Origin: an uncultured Bacilli bacterium
GTDB taxonomy: Bacteria > Bacillota_I > Bacilli_A > RF39 > UBA660
Length of the DNA stretch: 62,637 nucleotides
Reading direction: 5' to 3'
Assembly: GCA_947623925.1 (NCBI GenBank)
Contig: CANQID010000001.1
Location: forward strand, 68,047-130,683
Part shown: positions 6,791 to 14,758 of the stretch, one piece after another
Position numbering within the stretch: position 1 is the stretch's first letter
Layout: every line of letters begins with the position of its first letter
Made by a program: the position numbers and the translations under genes
Notes under the pieces: generated by a model
The model's database searches: none
What the model saw: the letters and a program-made list of their open reading frames with translations, nothing else
Told to the model about the DNA's origin: nothing

Positions 6791-7270
6791 ATGAAAGTTG
6801 AAACAGGATATATTTATCATATTAAAGATGAGTTTTTTGATAAAATAAATGATAAAGGATTAATGATAAATCATGAAAATGGAAAATCTAGACCTACTTA
6901 TTTTACTATTAAGGATGAAAATATATTATGGTTTATTCCATTAAGTAGTAAGGTGTCAAAATATAAGCCTATTATTGAACAAAAAATTAGGAAATATGGT
7001 AGTTGTAAGTCAATCATGATTGGTAAAATAGTATCAAAAGAAGTAGCAATATTATTACAAAATGCATTTCCAACATTGGAAAAATATATAGATCATCCAC
7101 ATACCAAAAATGGGGTACCAGTTAAAGTATCAGATAACTTAAGAAATGAAATATTATTTAATTTTAATTCTTTACTGGCTTTAAAAAAACAAGGAACTAA
7201 TTTATTTTTCCCAAATATAGATTTAATCAGAAAAATAATGCTAGAAGAATTAGAAACTTCAAAAAAATAA
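6791..7270 (+). CDS. Type III toxin, CptN/ToxN-like endoribonuclease
   Basis: The 159-residue protein has the size and sequence style of CptIN-family toxins: GYIYHIKDEFFDKI at the N terminus, RPTYF (34-38), FIPLSSK (48-54), KYGSCKS (68-74), LLQNAFPTLEKYID (88-101) and a final NLFFPNIDLI. These toxins adopt a PemK/MazF-like fold, cut RNA in A-rich sites and process their own antitoxin. The gene has no strong promoter of its own; it lies just behind the repeat array and its terminator with a clear GGAGG 8 bases before the ATG. Phage defence by abortive infection is known for relatives but is not shown here. I am confident of the type III class and less sure of the CptN versus ToxN subfamily. 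Confidence 0.85.
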   Translation: MKVETGYIYHIKDEFFDKINDKGLMINHENGKSRPTYFTIKDENILWFIPLSSKVSKYKPIIEQKIRKYGSCKSIMIGKIVSKEVAILLQNAFPTLEKYIDHPHTKNGVPVKVSDNLRNEILFNFNSLLALKKQGTNLFFPNIDLIRKIMLEELETSKK

Positions 7271-7312
7271 ATATGACTTTAAGTTAAAATTTATAAAATC
7301 ATCTATAAAGTA

Positions 7313-7341
7313 TTTACTTTTAAAGAAAAGTATAGTATATT
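7313..7341 (+). promoter_or_regulatory. Promoter of the second, toxin-less antitoxin array
   Basis: TTTACT (7313-7318), 17 bases, TATATT (7336-7341). Promoter and following leader (TTTGAAAGAGTGCATT) are nearly the same as at 6557, so the region is a duplicate. The outer inverted repeat seen at 6542-6573 is not conserved here. Confidence 0.65.
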
Positions 7342-7373
7342 GCAATTGAATTTGAAAGAGTGCATTGATAAGA

Positions 7374-7471
7374 AAATGTTTCTCGCTTACGAGTGGTGCG
7401 AGTAATAAATGATCTCAATCGACAATGTTTCTCGCTTACAGGTGGTGCGAGTAATAAATGATCCTGAGTGA
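7374..7471 (+). repeat. Antitoxin repeat array 2 (2 units of 49 nt)
   Basis: Units share AATGTTTCTCGCTTAC, GGTGCGAGTAATAAATGATC and differ in the helix B bases. Compared with array 1, TTAG is replaced by TTTC, which extends helix A by one base pair. Confidence 0.9.
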
Positions 7472-7480
7472 AAATGTTTT

Positions 7481-7512
7481 GAAAACTCTATTTAACGAAT
7501 AGAGTTTTATTT
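7481..7512 (+). terminator. Terminator of the orphan antitoxin RNA
   Basis: AAAACTCTATT (7482-7492) pairs perfectly with AATAGAGTTTT (7498-7508), followed by ATTTT. It differs in sequence from the terminator of array 1 but has the same length and place. Confidence 0.8.
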
Positions 7513-7577
7513 TACATTATAATTAAACTATATATTTAAGATAAGACATAATATTGTATTAAAAAGTTAATATTTTA

Positions 7578-7607
7578 TTGACATCAATATAAAAAAAATT
7601 ATATACT
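7578..7607 (+). promoter_or_regulatory. Likely murC promoter
   Basis: Perfect TTGACA (7578-7583), 18 bases, TATACT (7602-7607). The start point would lie about 60 bases ahead of the murC ATG. Confidence 0.6.
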
Positions 7608-7674
7608 TTATATAGAAAATAACAAGGTTAATTATGCTACATTTTTAATATAATTATAATAGGAGTGTGTAAGT

Positions 7675-9000
7675 ATGAAATATTATTTAGCAGGAGTAAA
7701 GGGCGCTGGAATGAGTGCTTTAGCATTATTTTTAAATGATTTAGGATATGAAGTAATAGGGTATGATGATGCAAAAGAACATAGATTTACAGAAGATAAA
7801 TTAGTTGAAAGAGGTATTAAAATATATACAGGTCCTAATGATGAAATGGACGAAAATACAATAGTTGTATATTCTCCAGCATTAAAGATAGATACTCATC
7901 CAGAATTAATCAAAGCATCCTCTCTTGGACTTGATATATATGAGTATCAAGAAATGTTAGGACTTTTAACAAAAAAATTTGAAACAATATGTGTTGCCGG
8001 ATGTCATGGAAAAACAACAACTACTGCAATGCTTAGTAAAATATTTACAGATACAGTTGGATGTAGCTATATAATAGGTGATGGAGTAGGTAGGGCTAAC
8101 AAAGAAAGTAAAAAATTTATATTAGAATCTTGTGAATATAGAAGACATTTTTTAGCCTATGACCCAGAATATGTAATAATAACGAATATAGATGTAGACC
8201 ATACAGACTATTTTAAAGGTATAGATGATATTATAGATGCTTATAATGAATTTGCAAACAAAGCATCAAAAATGGCAATAGTTTGTGGAGATGATCCATA
8301 TACACATACATTACAAGTAAATCCACAAATTTATTATTATGGTATTGAAGAAGATAATGATATACAAGCTAGAAACATAGAATATAGAAATGATGGTACA
8401 GAATTTGATGTATTTATAGAAGATGAATATTATGGACATTTTGATTTACCTTTATTTGGAAAGCACATGCTTTTAAATGCACTTGCTGCAATAGCAGTAT
8501 GTTATTATGAAAGAATGGAATCAAAAGATGTTTCTAAATCATTAAAAACATTTGAAGGGGCAGAGAGAAGATTTAAAGAAAAAGTAATAGGTGATATAGT
8601 AACAATTGATGACTATGCACATCACCCAACAGAAGTGAAAGTTACTATTAAGGCTGCAAGACAAAAATATCCAGATAAAAAAATAATTGCAGTATTTAAG
8701 GCACATACTTTTTCAAGAGTAGAACAATTTGCAGATGATTTTGCAACCGCTCTTAATTTAGCTGATAAAGCTTATGTTATGGATATAAATTATGATAGAG
8801 AAGATCCTAATGACTATCCAAATGTTACACCTTATACAATAATAGATAAGCTTAATAATGGTGAATATATAGAACAAGGTATGGAAGAAAAACTTTTAGA
8901 GTATGAGAATGCAGTAATATTATTTATGAGCAGTAAAGAAATATATTTACTACAAAATAAATATGAACAATTACTAAAAGAAAAATTAGGTATAGAATAA
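7675..9000 (+). CDS. murC: UDP-N-acetylmuramate--L-alanine ligase
   Basis: MurC adds L-alanine to UDP-MurNAc, the first peptide step of peptidoglycan synthesis in the cytoplasm. The 441-residue protein has the N-terminal nucleotide-sugar domain (AGVKGAGMSALA, residues 5-16), the ATP loop GCHGKTTTTAM (about 109-119), NIDVDHTDYF and the C-terminal DDYAHHPTEV. It has its own promoter and a GGAG ribosome site and ends at a perfect terminator hairpin shared with rnhC on the other strand. Together with murF at 16600 it shows that the organism builds a cell wall. Confidence 0.95.
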   Translation: MKYYLAGVKGAGMSALALFLNDLGYEVIGYDDAKEHRFTEDKLVERGIKIYTGPNDEMDENTIVVYSPALKIDTHPELIKASSLGLDIYEYQEMLGLLTKKFETICVAGCHGKTTTTAMLSKIFTDTVGCSYIIGDGVGRANKESKKFILESCEYRRHFLAYDPEYVIITNIDVDHTDYFKGIDDIIDAYNEFANKASKMAIVCGDDPYTHTLQVNPQIYYYGIEEDNDIQARNIEYRNDGTEFDVFIEDEYYGHFDLPLFGKHMLLNALAAIAVCYYERMESKDVSKSLKTFEGAERRFKEKVIGDIVTIDDYAHHPTEVKVTIKAARQKYPDKKIIAVFKAHTFSRVEQFADDFATALNLADKAYVMDINYDREDPNDYPNVTPYTIIDKLNNGEYIEQGMEEKLLEYENAVILFMSSKEIYLLQNKYEQLLKEKLGIE

Positions 9001-9027
9001 AAGATTGTTAAATTAACAATCTTTTTC
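9001..9027. terminator. Bidirectional terminator between murC and rnhC
   Basis: AAGATTGTTA pairs perfectly with TAACAATCTT and has T runs on both strands. It overlaps the last codons of rnhC. Confidence 0.8.
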
Positions 9028-9966
9028 GTATATCTCTTTTATTTTATTAGTATTTTTAAAATTTAATTTAGCTATTTCATTAAGTTTATCAAAACCATAT
9101 TTTTTAACAATTTCAATACCTACTTCATCTACTTTATCACTTGCACCTTTTACTAAAACCATATCAATATTTTTTCCTAATTTATCAAATTCATGTAAAA
9201 ATATATATCTACTTATAATAGAAGCACAAGCAACACTTAAACATTTATCTTCTGCTTTTGTCATGAATGTTATGTTTTTAACAACATTATTAGAATCTTT
9301 TAAATAATTAAAATAAACATATGGTTTAGCGAATTCATCAACTACTATATAATCATAATTATTTATTTTATTTTTAAGAATGGATAAAACTTTGTTATGC
9401 ATAATGGATTTTATTTTGTTCATATTAATATCGGAACTATATTTTAGATTGTATTCTTTATTAGAAAGAATAATACTTTCATAAGGAATAACTTTAATTA
9501 ATTTTGGAACAATTTCTATTATTTTTTCATCAGTCAATTTTTTAGAATCTTTTACACCAAGTTCTTCTAAAAAAGGTATATTTTCTTTTGAAACATATGT
9601 AGCAGTTACAACAATTGGTCCAAAATAATCACCTGTTCCAACTTCATCAGAACCGATTGAATTAGAATTATATATTTGAGGATTTATTTTATCTATTTTT
9701 TTTTCTTTTTTCTTATCTTCACTATTATTTACTTCTAATTTTTTAGTAGGATTTAAATGCTTTTCAACTTCACTCCACATATTTGCATCAATATCAGCAG
9801 AAATACCTTGAAAAACAGCTTTTCCAGATTCATATAAAGTTACAACGGTATCAGCCTCATCTGCTTGAAAAACAGCATACTGTGGCGTTTTAGGCCTTTT
9901 TTTATCCTCAAAATATTCAATCATTTTTTGTTTAGTATTTTCACTTACCTTTAAAGTTATAGTCAT
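9013..9966 (-). CDS. rnhC: Ribonuclease HIII
   Basis: RNase HIII cuts the RNA strand of RNA-DNA hybrids. The 317-residue protein has the N-terminal TBP-like substrate-binding domain (about 1-90) that marks RNase HIII, a short charged linker, then the type 2 catalytic domain with SIGSDEVGTGDYFGP (the D-E-x-G signature, about 118-132), GVKDSKKLTDE and DEFAKPYV. I chose the start MTITLKV at 9966 because GGAGG is correctly placed; the upstream reading to 10014 has no ribosome site. It is divergent from cvpA. In Bacillus, rnhC is likewise found beside cvpA-type genes. Confidence 0.93.
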   Translation of the reverse strand: MTITLKVSENTKQKMIEYFEDKKRPKTPQYAVFQADEADTVVTLYESGKAVFQGISADIDANMWSEVEKHLNPTKKLEVNNSEDKKKEKKIDKINPQIYNSNSIGSDEVGTGDYFGPIVVTATYVSKENIPFLEELGVKDSKKLTDEKIIEIVPKLIKVIPYESIILSNKEYNLKYSSDINMNKIKSIMHNKVLSILKNKINNYDYIVVDEFAKPYVYFNYLKDSNNVVKNITFMTKAEDKCLSVACASIISRYIFLHEFDKLGKNIDMVLVKGASDKVDEVGIEIVKKYGFDKLNEIAKLNFKNTNKIKEIYEKDC

Positions 9967-10046
9967 AATTATCCTCCATATACTTATTTTAGCAAATTGC
10001 TTTATTTTTTTCAATATTTGTAATATAATTTAATAGGAGGTAGTTT

Positions 10047-10775
10047 ATGAGTGTAGTAGATATTGTCATACTAGCTATAATAGTATTGGGTGCAGTTTTG
10101 GGATTTTTAAGAGGTTTTACAAAATCAGTAGTAAAAGCAGGTGGATTTATAATATCTGTAATACTTGCATTTTTACTTAAAAATGAATTAGCAAGTTTAT
10201 TTTACAATAATTTACCATTTTTTAATTTTGATGGAATTTTTAAAGGAATGACAGTTTTAAATATTGCATTATATGAATTGATTGCATTTTTACTTTTACT
10301 TGTTGTATTTATTGTTATAGTAAAAGTTTTACTTGTAGTAACTTCATTATTTGAAAAAGTACTTTCAGCAACCGTAGTTTTAAGTTTACCTTCTAAAATA
10401 GGTGGTGCTGCTGTTGGAATAGTACAAAATTATGTAATTGTATTTATTATTTTATATATAGTATCTTTACCTGTTTTTAATATAGACTTTTTAAATGATT
10501 CTAAACTTAAACCTATAATATTAAATAACACACCTATTCTAAATAATTTTGCAGTTAATACTACAAAAGTTATGGAAGAATTTATTAAGTTAAAAGATGA
10601 ATATAACTCAAGTACTAGTTCTGATGAGTTTAATTTAGATACATTAGATTTATTTTTAAAGTATGATATAGTAAGTATTGAGTCAGTAGATAAATTAATA
10701 GGAAAAGGGAAAATAAAAGTAAAAGATCAAGAAAGGCTAATAGAAATATTAGATAAATATAGGGTGAATAAATGA
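10047..10775 (+). CDS. CvpA family membrane protein
   Basis: The protein is 242 residues with four predicted membrane segments (about 3-20, 25-45, 70-100 and 110-140) and the CvpA start MSVVDIVILAIIVLGAVLGFLRGF. The C-terminal third is soluble and charged. CvpA proteins were named for colicin V production in E. coli, but their molecular role in Firmicutes is not settled; links to envelope stress are reported. It follows a GGAGG site, and its TGA stop overlaps the ATG of trxA (ATGA), so the two are translationally coupled. Confidence 0.8.
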   Translation: MSVVDIVILAIIVLGAVLGFLRGFTKSVVKAGGFIISVILAFLLKNELASLFYNNLPFFNFDGIFKGMTVLNIALYELIAFLLLLVVFIVIVKVLLVVTSLFEKVLSATVVLSLPSKIGGAAVGIVQNYVIVFIILYIVSLPVFNIDFLNDSKLKPIILNNTPILNNFAVNTTKVMEEFIKLKDEYNSSTSSDEFNLDTLDLFLKYDIVSIESVDKLIGKGKIKVKDQERLIEILDKYRVNK

Positions 10776-11068
10776 TAACGATAGCGAATGATAAAAATTT
10801 TGATGAATTAACAAATAAACAGTTTGTTTTAGTTGATTTTTTTGCAACTTGGTGTGGTCCATGTAAAATGCTTTCTCCAGTTTTAGAACAATTAGAAAAT
10901 GTAGATATTGTAAAAGTAGATGTAGATGAGGCTGGAGAAACTTGTAAAAAATATGCTATCATGAGTGTTCCAACACTTATGATATTTAAAAATGGTAAAA
11001 TGATTTCTAAAAAAATGGGATATATGCCACTTGATATGTTAAAGTCATGGATAGAACAAACAAAATAA
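10772..11068 (+). CDS. trxA: Thioredoxin
   Basis: This 98-residue protein has the thioredoxin fold with the active site ATWCGPCK (about 26-33) and the cis-proline SVPTLMIF. It reduces disulphides in cytoplasmic proteins such as ribonucleotide reductase. There is no signal peptide. It overlaps cvpA by four bases and is followed by a compact terminator at 11070. Confidence 0.92.
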   Translation: MITIANDKNFDELTNKQFVLVDFFATWCGPCKMLSPVLEQLENVDIVKVDVDEAGETCKKYAIMSVPTLMIFKNGKMISKKMGYMPLDMLKSWIEQTK

Positions 11069-11069
11069 G

Positions 11070-11092
11070 CACATAGTTTCTATGTGTTTTAT
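11070..11092 (+). terminator. Terminator of cvpA-trxA
   Basis: CACATAG and CTATGTG with a TTT loop, followed by TTTTATATT. Confidence 0.7.
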
Positions 11093-11093
11093 A

Positions 11094-11122
11094 TTGTAAA
11101 AAAAAATAGTCTTTGTTATAAT
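11094..11122 (+). promoter_or_regulatory. Promoter of the giant prepilin gene
   Basis: TTGTAA (11094-11099), 17 bases, TATAAT (11117-11122), 22 bases ahead of the ATG. Confidence 0.65.
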
Positions 11123-11144
11123 ATTATAAGAGAGTAGGTATAAT

Positions 11145-13757
11145 ATGAAACGTGGTTTTACATTAGTAGAATTAATGGCAGTTATAATAATTATTGGTAT
11201 AATATTTGCTATAACATTTCCATTAATTACAGACAATATTAAAAAAAGTGAGCAAAGGGCATATGATCTTTTAATTAATCAAATAGTTAAAGCAACCAAA
11301 GATATGGTAGTAAGTGAGTCTATAACTATTCCTAATGATGGTGAAAGTTTAACAATATATATAGGTGAATTAAAAAGAAAAGGTTTACTTTCAATTGAAA
11401 TGACCAATCCAAAGACAAAAAAAATAATTTCAAATTCATCTACTGTAGTTATAACAAGAAAAAATAATTCATATGAATATAATGTTACTATAATTGATTT
11501 AGAGGAAGATAGTACAGAAAATGAAGATGCACCAGTAATAAGGTTGAATGGTAGTTATATAGAATATGTTGAAATAAATGATGTATATGAGGAAAAAGGA
11601 GCAACTGCTTACTCAAAAGATGGAAAAGAATTAACTGTATCATCTCCTCAAATTAAATTAAATGATAAAGAAGTTGGAAAAATTGATACTTCAGTTTCTA
11701 ATACATATAAACTTATTTATACTGTAACAGATAATGAAATTACAACAACAAGTATTAGAACGGTAGTTGTAAGAGATACTATTGCTCCTGTTATATCAAT
11801 ACCTGATGAATCAACTATAACTATTGCTCAAGTAAATGGTTATGATGTAAATAGAGGAGTTTATGCTGTTGATAATTCAAATGAAAAGATAACTGTAAAA
11901 TCAGAATCTACTTTAAGTAATATACCTGGAAAATATATTATACTTTATACTGCAAGTGATAGTAGTGGAAATAAATCAACTGCAAAGAGAATAATAAGTG
12001 TTGTTGATTATATTAGTTTACAAATTAAAAATAATGGAACTTTACTTGAAGAAGTTGATACTACTGAAATAAATGAAAAAGTAATTGATATGAAAAATGT
12101 ATCAAATATAATATGTAATAACGATGTAAAAATAGAGTTAGAAGATAATAAAATTAAATTAACAAATATAAAAGGTAAAAAATCTTTCTGTAATTTTTCA
12201 AATAGTATTATAGATAGTGTTTCTTCCCTTGATGATACAAATAATAATATTATGTTACTTAAAGATGAAACACCAATTTCTACTATTGAGATACCTAAAA
12301 ATAGAAATGTAACAATAGATTTAAATGGAAAAAAAATTAATTCAGAAAAAGATATAATTTATAATTATGGTACATTGACAATAAAAAATAGTAGTAGTAA
12401 TGTTTCTACTCTAACAAGCGCAATTGTTGTTTTAAGAAATAATGAAAATGCAACTGCTAATTTAGAAAATGTTAAATTAGTAAGTTCAAATACAGATAGT
12501 GCAAGTACTATATTGAATAGTGGAAAATTAAAGGTTACAAATTGTTATATAGAAGGTCCATTTGGAATTGGTTGTAATGATAAACCTACTGCAATTTTTA
12601 ATGTATATAATAGTGAAATAGTAGGTACTATACATAATGGTATTCAATTTAATGCTGGCTCTTCAGCAAGTGGAAATATATATTCTTCTACATTAAAAGG
12701 AAAAGAAGTTGCTATTAGATTTAACTCAACAGGAACGTTAAATCTATATTCAGGAACTTTTATAGGTGAAACTAATAATGCAATATATAATGTTACAACA
12801 GGAACAATAAATATTAAGCAAACAGACAACCCTGTATATATAACTTCACTTGCAACTACTTGGGCTCCAGCAGTAAATAATGATGGAGGCGGAATAGTAA
12901 ATATAAGTGGTAGTCAAGCAGATAAATGTACAACTAATGAAAGCGATACTAAGAGTGGAATTTGCATATATGCAGAGGGAGATAAAAATTATACAGCAAA
13001 TACTGCAAATGGTGGAATTAGAAATGTCAATAATAGTACAACTAATATAGATGGTGCAACTATATATGCAGGACATCAAGGAATTAATAATGGTGGATTA
13101 ATAACTATTACAAATTCAATTGTATCGTCTAATAATTATGGATTATTAAATGGCGGAACAGCAAATATAAAAAATTCTTCTTTACATTCTGTTGCCAATG
13201 TTGCTGTATACAACCAAAACTCTGGTATTATCAACATTGATGGTTCAAAAATTACATCTACTTTTGTTTCAATTCATAATCATAGTTCTAAAGATATTAA
13301 TATAACAGATAAAAGTGGTAGAGTTTATATTTATTCAGATGGAACTTCTAATACTAGTATTTGGTCTGCAAAAGCTATAACGAATAATAGTTCTGGTAAT
13401 GTCAAAATAAATGGTTCTATTGCAGATAAATGTACAGATACCGAAGAAAATAAAAGTGGTATATGTATATATAATGGGTATGGAAGAACTATACTTAATG
13501 AAGATAGAGCAACAGGAAATATATATATAGATGGTGCATCAATAGTAAGTAAGGCATTTATAGCAGTAAATAATTTTAAAGGAAATACATATATATGTAG
13601 TGGAAAAATAAGTGGAAATACACCTGATATCCAAAATTCTGGTGCTGGATATATATATTATACTTCAAATGTTATTTTAGAAAATAAAACTATATATGAT
13701 GATACTAATGATCCATCTCATATAGTACTAGATAATAATATTAGTTGCAAAGCATAA
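11145..13757 (+). CDS. Giant modular prepilin with Ig-like and beta-helix ectodomain
   Basis: The protein (870 residues) starts MKRGFTLVELMAVIIIIGII, a class III prepilin signal with cleavage after Gly4 and Glu5 in the mature form. After the N-terminal helix come two Ig-like modules of the DUF5011 type (about 134-209 and 212-290; both end in a VVVRD or ISVVD strand). They lead into a long series of repeats with I-x-N-x-G/S and N-x-N-x turns (about 360-850), typical of a right-handed parallel beta-helix. Cys residues are few and paired (for example DKCTTN and GICIY, which occur twice). Ordinary pilins are 120-200 residues, so this would be a tip or minor pilin carrying a large adhesin. It is a single-gene unit with its own promoter and terminator, 25 kb from the assembly genes. 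Confidence 0.85.
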   Translation: MKRGFTLVELMAVIIIIGIIFAITFPLITDNIKKSEQRAYDLLINQIVKATKDMVVSESITIPNDGESLTIYIGELKRKGLLSIEMTNPKTKKIISNSSTVVITRKNNSYEYNVTIIDLEEDSTENEDAPVIRLNGSYIEYVEINDVYEEKGATAYSKDGKELTVSSPQIKLNDKEVGKIDTSVSNTYKLIYTVTDNEITTTSIRTVVVRDTIAPVISIPDESTITIAQVNGYDVNRGVYAVDNSNEKITVKSESTLSNIPGKYIILYTASDSSGNKSTAKRIISVVDYISLQIKNNGTLLEEVDTTEINEKVIDMKNVSNIICNNDVKIELEDNKIKLTNIKGKKSFCNFSNSIIDSVSSLDDTNNNIMLLKDETPISTIEIPKNRNVTIDLNGKKINSEKDIIYNYGTLTIKNSSSNVSTLTSAIVVLRNNENATANLENVKLVSSNTDSASTILNSGKLKVTNCYIEGPFGIGCNDKPTAIFNVYNSEIVGTIHNGIQFNAGSSASGNIYSSTLKGKEVAIRFNSTGTLNLYSGTFIGETNNAIYNVTTGTINIKQTDNPVYITSLATTWAPAVNNDGGGIVNISGSQADKCTTNESDTKSGICIYAEGDKNYTANTANGGIRNVNNSTTNIDGATIYAGHQGINNGGLITITNSIVSSNNYGLLNGGTANIKNSSLHSVANVAVYNQNSGIINIDGSKITSTFVSIHNHSSKDINITDKSGRVYIYSDGTSNTSIWSAKAITNNSSGNVKINGSIADKCTDTEENKSGICIYNGYGRTILNEDRATGNIYIDGASIVSKAFIAVNNFKGNTYICSGKISGNTPDIQNSGAGYIYYTSNVILENKTIYDDTNDPSHIVLDNNISCKA

Positions 13758-13762
13758 AAAAT

Positions 13763-13790
13763 AAAGAAGCAAATTTTTGCTTCTTTTCTT
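13763..13790. terminator. Terminator between the giant prepilin gene and lexA
   Basis: AAAGAAGCAAA and TTTGCTTCTTT with a two-base loop and flanking A/T runs; works for both converging genes. Confidence 0.75.
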
Positions 13791-13801
13791 TTATAAATAT
13801 T

Positions 13802-14419
13802 TTATAATTTTCTATATAATCCAATTGCAGTTCCAAGAATTGTAACATTATTTAATATGATTGGATCCATTGTATCATTTTCAGGTTGAAGTCTAAAATA
13901 TCCTGTTTCTTTGTAAAATCTTTTTAAAGTAACTTCATTTTCATCAGTCATTGCAACAACAATCTCACCATTTCTTGCATTATTTTTTCTTTCAACTATT
14001 ACAATATCACCATCAAGTATACCTGCATTTATCATACTAGTACCACTTACAAGTAAAGTAAATACTTCTTTATTTTTAGGTATTAAATAAGCAGGCAAAG
14101 AAAAATATTCATCTGGCCTTTCAATGGCTTCAATTGGACTACCCGCAGTTATTTTGCCAAGTAATGGAACAGAAACAATTTCATCATCTTTGTTTGCAAA
14201 TTCATTTTCAACAAGTAATTCAATAGCTCTATTTTTAGTATCCTCTTTTTTAATAAAGCCTTTGCTTTCAAGATTAGCTAAATGTGCATGTATAGTAGCA
14301 GGTGAAGATACACCTAAATCAGCTCCAATTTCTCTTATCGTTGGTGGATATCCATGAGAAACCATATATTTTTTTAAATATGTAAGTATTTCTTCTTGTC
14401 TTTTTGTTAATTCTTTCAC
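13802..14419 (-). CDS. lexA: LexA SOS repressor
   Basis: LexA represses SOS genes and cleaves itself when RecA is activated. The 205-residue protein has the winged-helix start MKELTKRQEEILTYLKKYM with GYPPTIREIG, the Ala-Gly cleavage site in ITAGSPIEA (about 89-97), the catalytic Ser in LVSGTSMINAGI and the Lys in IVAMTDENEVTLKRFYKE. Start is GTG with GGAGG upstream. Its promoter (minus-strand TTGACT, 17 bases, TAAACT at 14470-14442) overlaps LexA box 1, so it is autoregulated. The divergent partner is the small membrane gene at 14543, the same order as lexA-yneA in Bacillus. Confidence 0.95.
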   Translation of the reverse strand: MKELTKRQEEILTYLKKYMVSHGYPPTIREIGADLGVSSPATIHAHLANLESKGFIKKEDTKNRAIELLVENEFANKDDEIVSVPLLGKITAGSPIEAIERPDEYFSLPAYLIPKNKEVFTLLVSGTSMINAGILDGDIVIVERKNNARNGEIVVAMTDENEVTLKRFYKETGYFRLQPENDTMDPIILNNVTILGTAIGLYRKL

Positions 14420-14441
14420 AATTAACCTCCTTTACATTTAC

Positions 14442-14470
14442 AGTTTAACACACATTTTACAAAAAGTCAA
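14442..14470 (-). promoter_or_regulatory. lexA promoter
   Basis: On the minus strand: TTGACT (14470-14465), 17 bases, TAAACT (14447-14442). LexA box 1 covers the -35 edge. Confidence 0.7.
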
Positions 14471-14481
14471 ACAAATGTTTG
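14468..14481. promoter_or_regulatory. LexA box 1
   Basis: CAAACAAATGTTTG matches the Gram-positive SOS consensus CGAACRNRYGTTYG in all but one position. It overlaps the lexA -35 box. Confidence 0.8.
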
Positions 14482-14490
14482 CAATTCATA

Positions 14491-14519
14491 TTGACACGAA
14501 CAAATGTTTATGTTAAACT
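14491..14519 (+). promoter_or_regulatory. SOS promoter of the small membrane protein gene
   Basis: TTGACA (14491-14496), 17 bases, TAAACT (14514-14519). LexA box 2 fills the spacer, which would block RNA polymerase. Confidence 0.75.
14497..14510. promoter_or_regulatory. LexA box 2
   Basis: CGAACAAATGTTTA fits CGAACRNRYGTTYG except for the last base and lies between the -35 and -10 boxes. Confidence 0.8.
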
Positions 14520-14542
14520 TAATACAGAAAGGGAGAGATAGT

Positions 14543-14686
14543 ATGAAAGAAATGTTAAAAAGTAAAGGAATTATTTTATTTGTTGTTGCATTTATAGGAG
14601 TAACTTATATAAATGCACTTGGTACAGCTAGGATGGAGGAAACATATAAAGTTAAAGATAGTTATGTAGCTTTAAATACTATATAA
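14543..14686 (+). CDS. SOS-induced small membrane protein, YneA-like division inhibitor candidate
   Basis: This 47-residue protein starts MKEMLKSKGIILFVVAFIGV: a short basic N terminus and one membrane segment (about 8-26), then a charged tail (ARMEETYKVKDSYVALNTI). The ATG at 14543 has a GGGAGAG site; upstream in-frame codons lie inside the promoter. Location (divergent from lexA, followed by sirA and yneF), LexA box in the promoter and single-pass topology match yneA of Bacillus, whose product blocks division during DNA damage. It lacks the LysM domain of YneA, so the assignment rests on context. Homology is too weak to see by eye. Confidence 0.65.
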   Translation: MKEMLKSKGIILFVVAFIGVTYINALGTARMEETYKVKDSYVALNTI

Positions 14687-14758
14687 CTATTTTAGTTTAA
14701 AAACTTTTTTTGACAAAATATGAGTATAATAAATTATAAAATAATTAATGGTGATAAC

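Larger units (their letters stand above)
7348..7512 (+). ncRNA. Orphan type III antitoxin RNA, two-repeat array without a toxin gene
   Basis: This second array has the same plan as 6592-6759: leader, two 49-nt units (7374-7422, 7423-7471), a partial third unit and a terminator. Helix A is CTCGC/GCGAG in both units (7382-7386 with 7398-7402; 7431-7435 with 7447-7451). Helix B is GAG/CTC in unit 1 (7391-7393, 7414-7416) and CAGG/CCTG in unit 2 (7439-7442, 7463-7466). So the pseudoknot is again kept with different bases. The next 160 bases have no toxin-like frame and lead to murC. It may protect against a related toxin from elsewhere, add antitoxin to the neighbouring toxin, or be the remains of a second locus. 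Confidence 0.8.

Noticed and set aside
6618..7471. Short direct repeats that might be read as a small CRISPR array
   Set aside because: Units are contiguous without spacers, differ at paired positions, and a terminator and toxin gene follow. No cas genes are present. The type III antitoxin reading explains all features.
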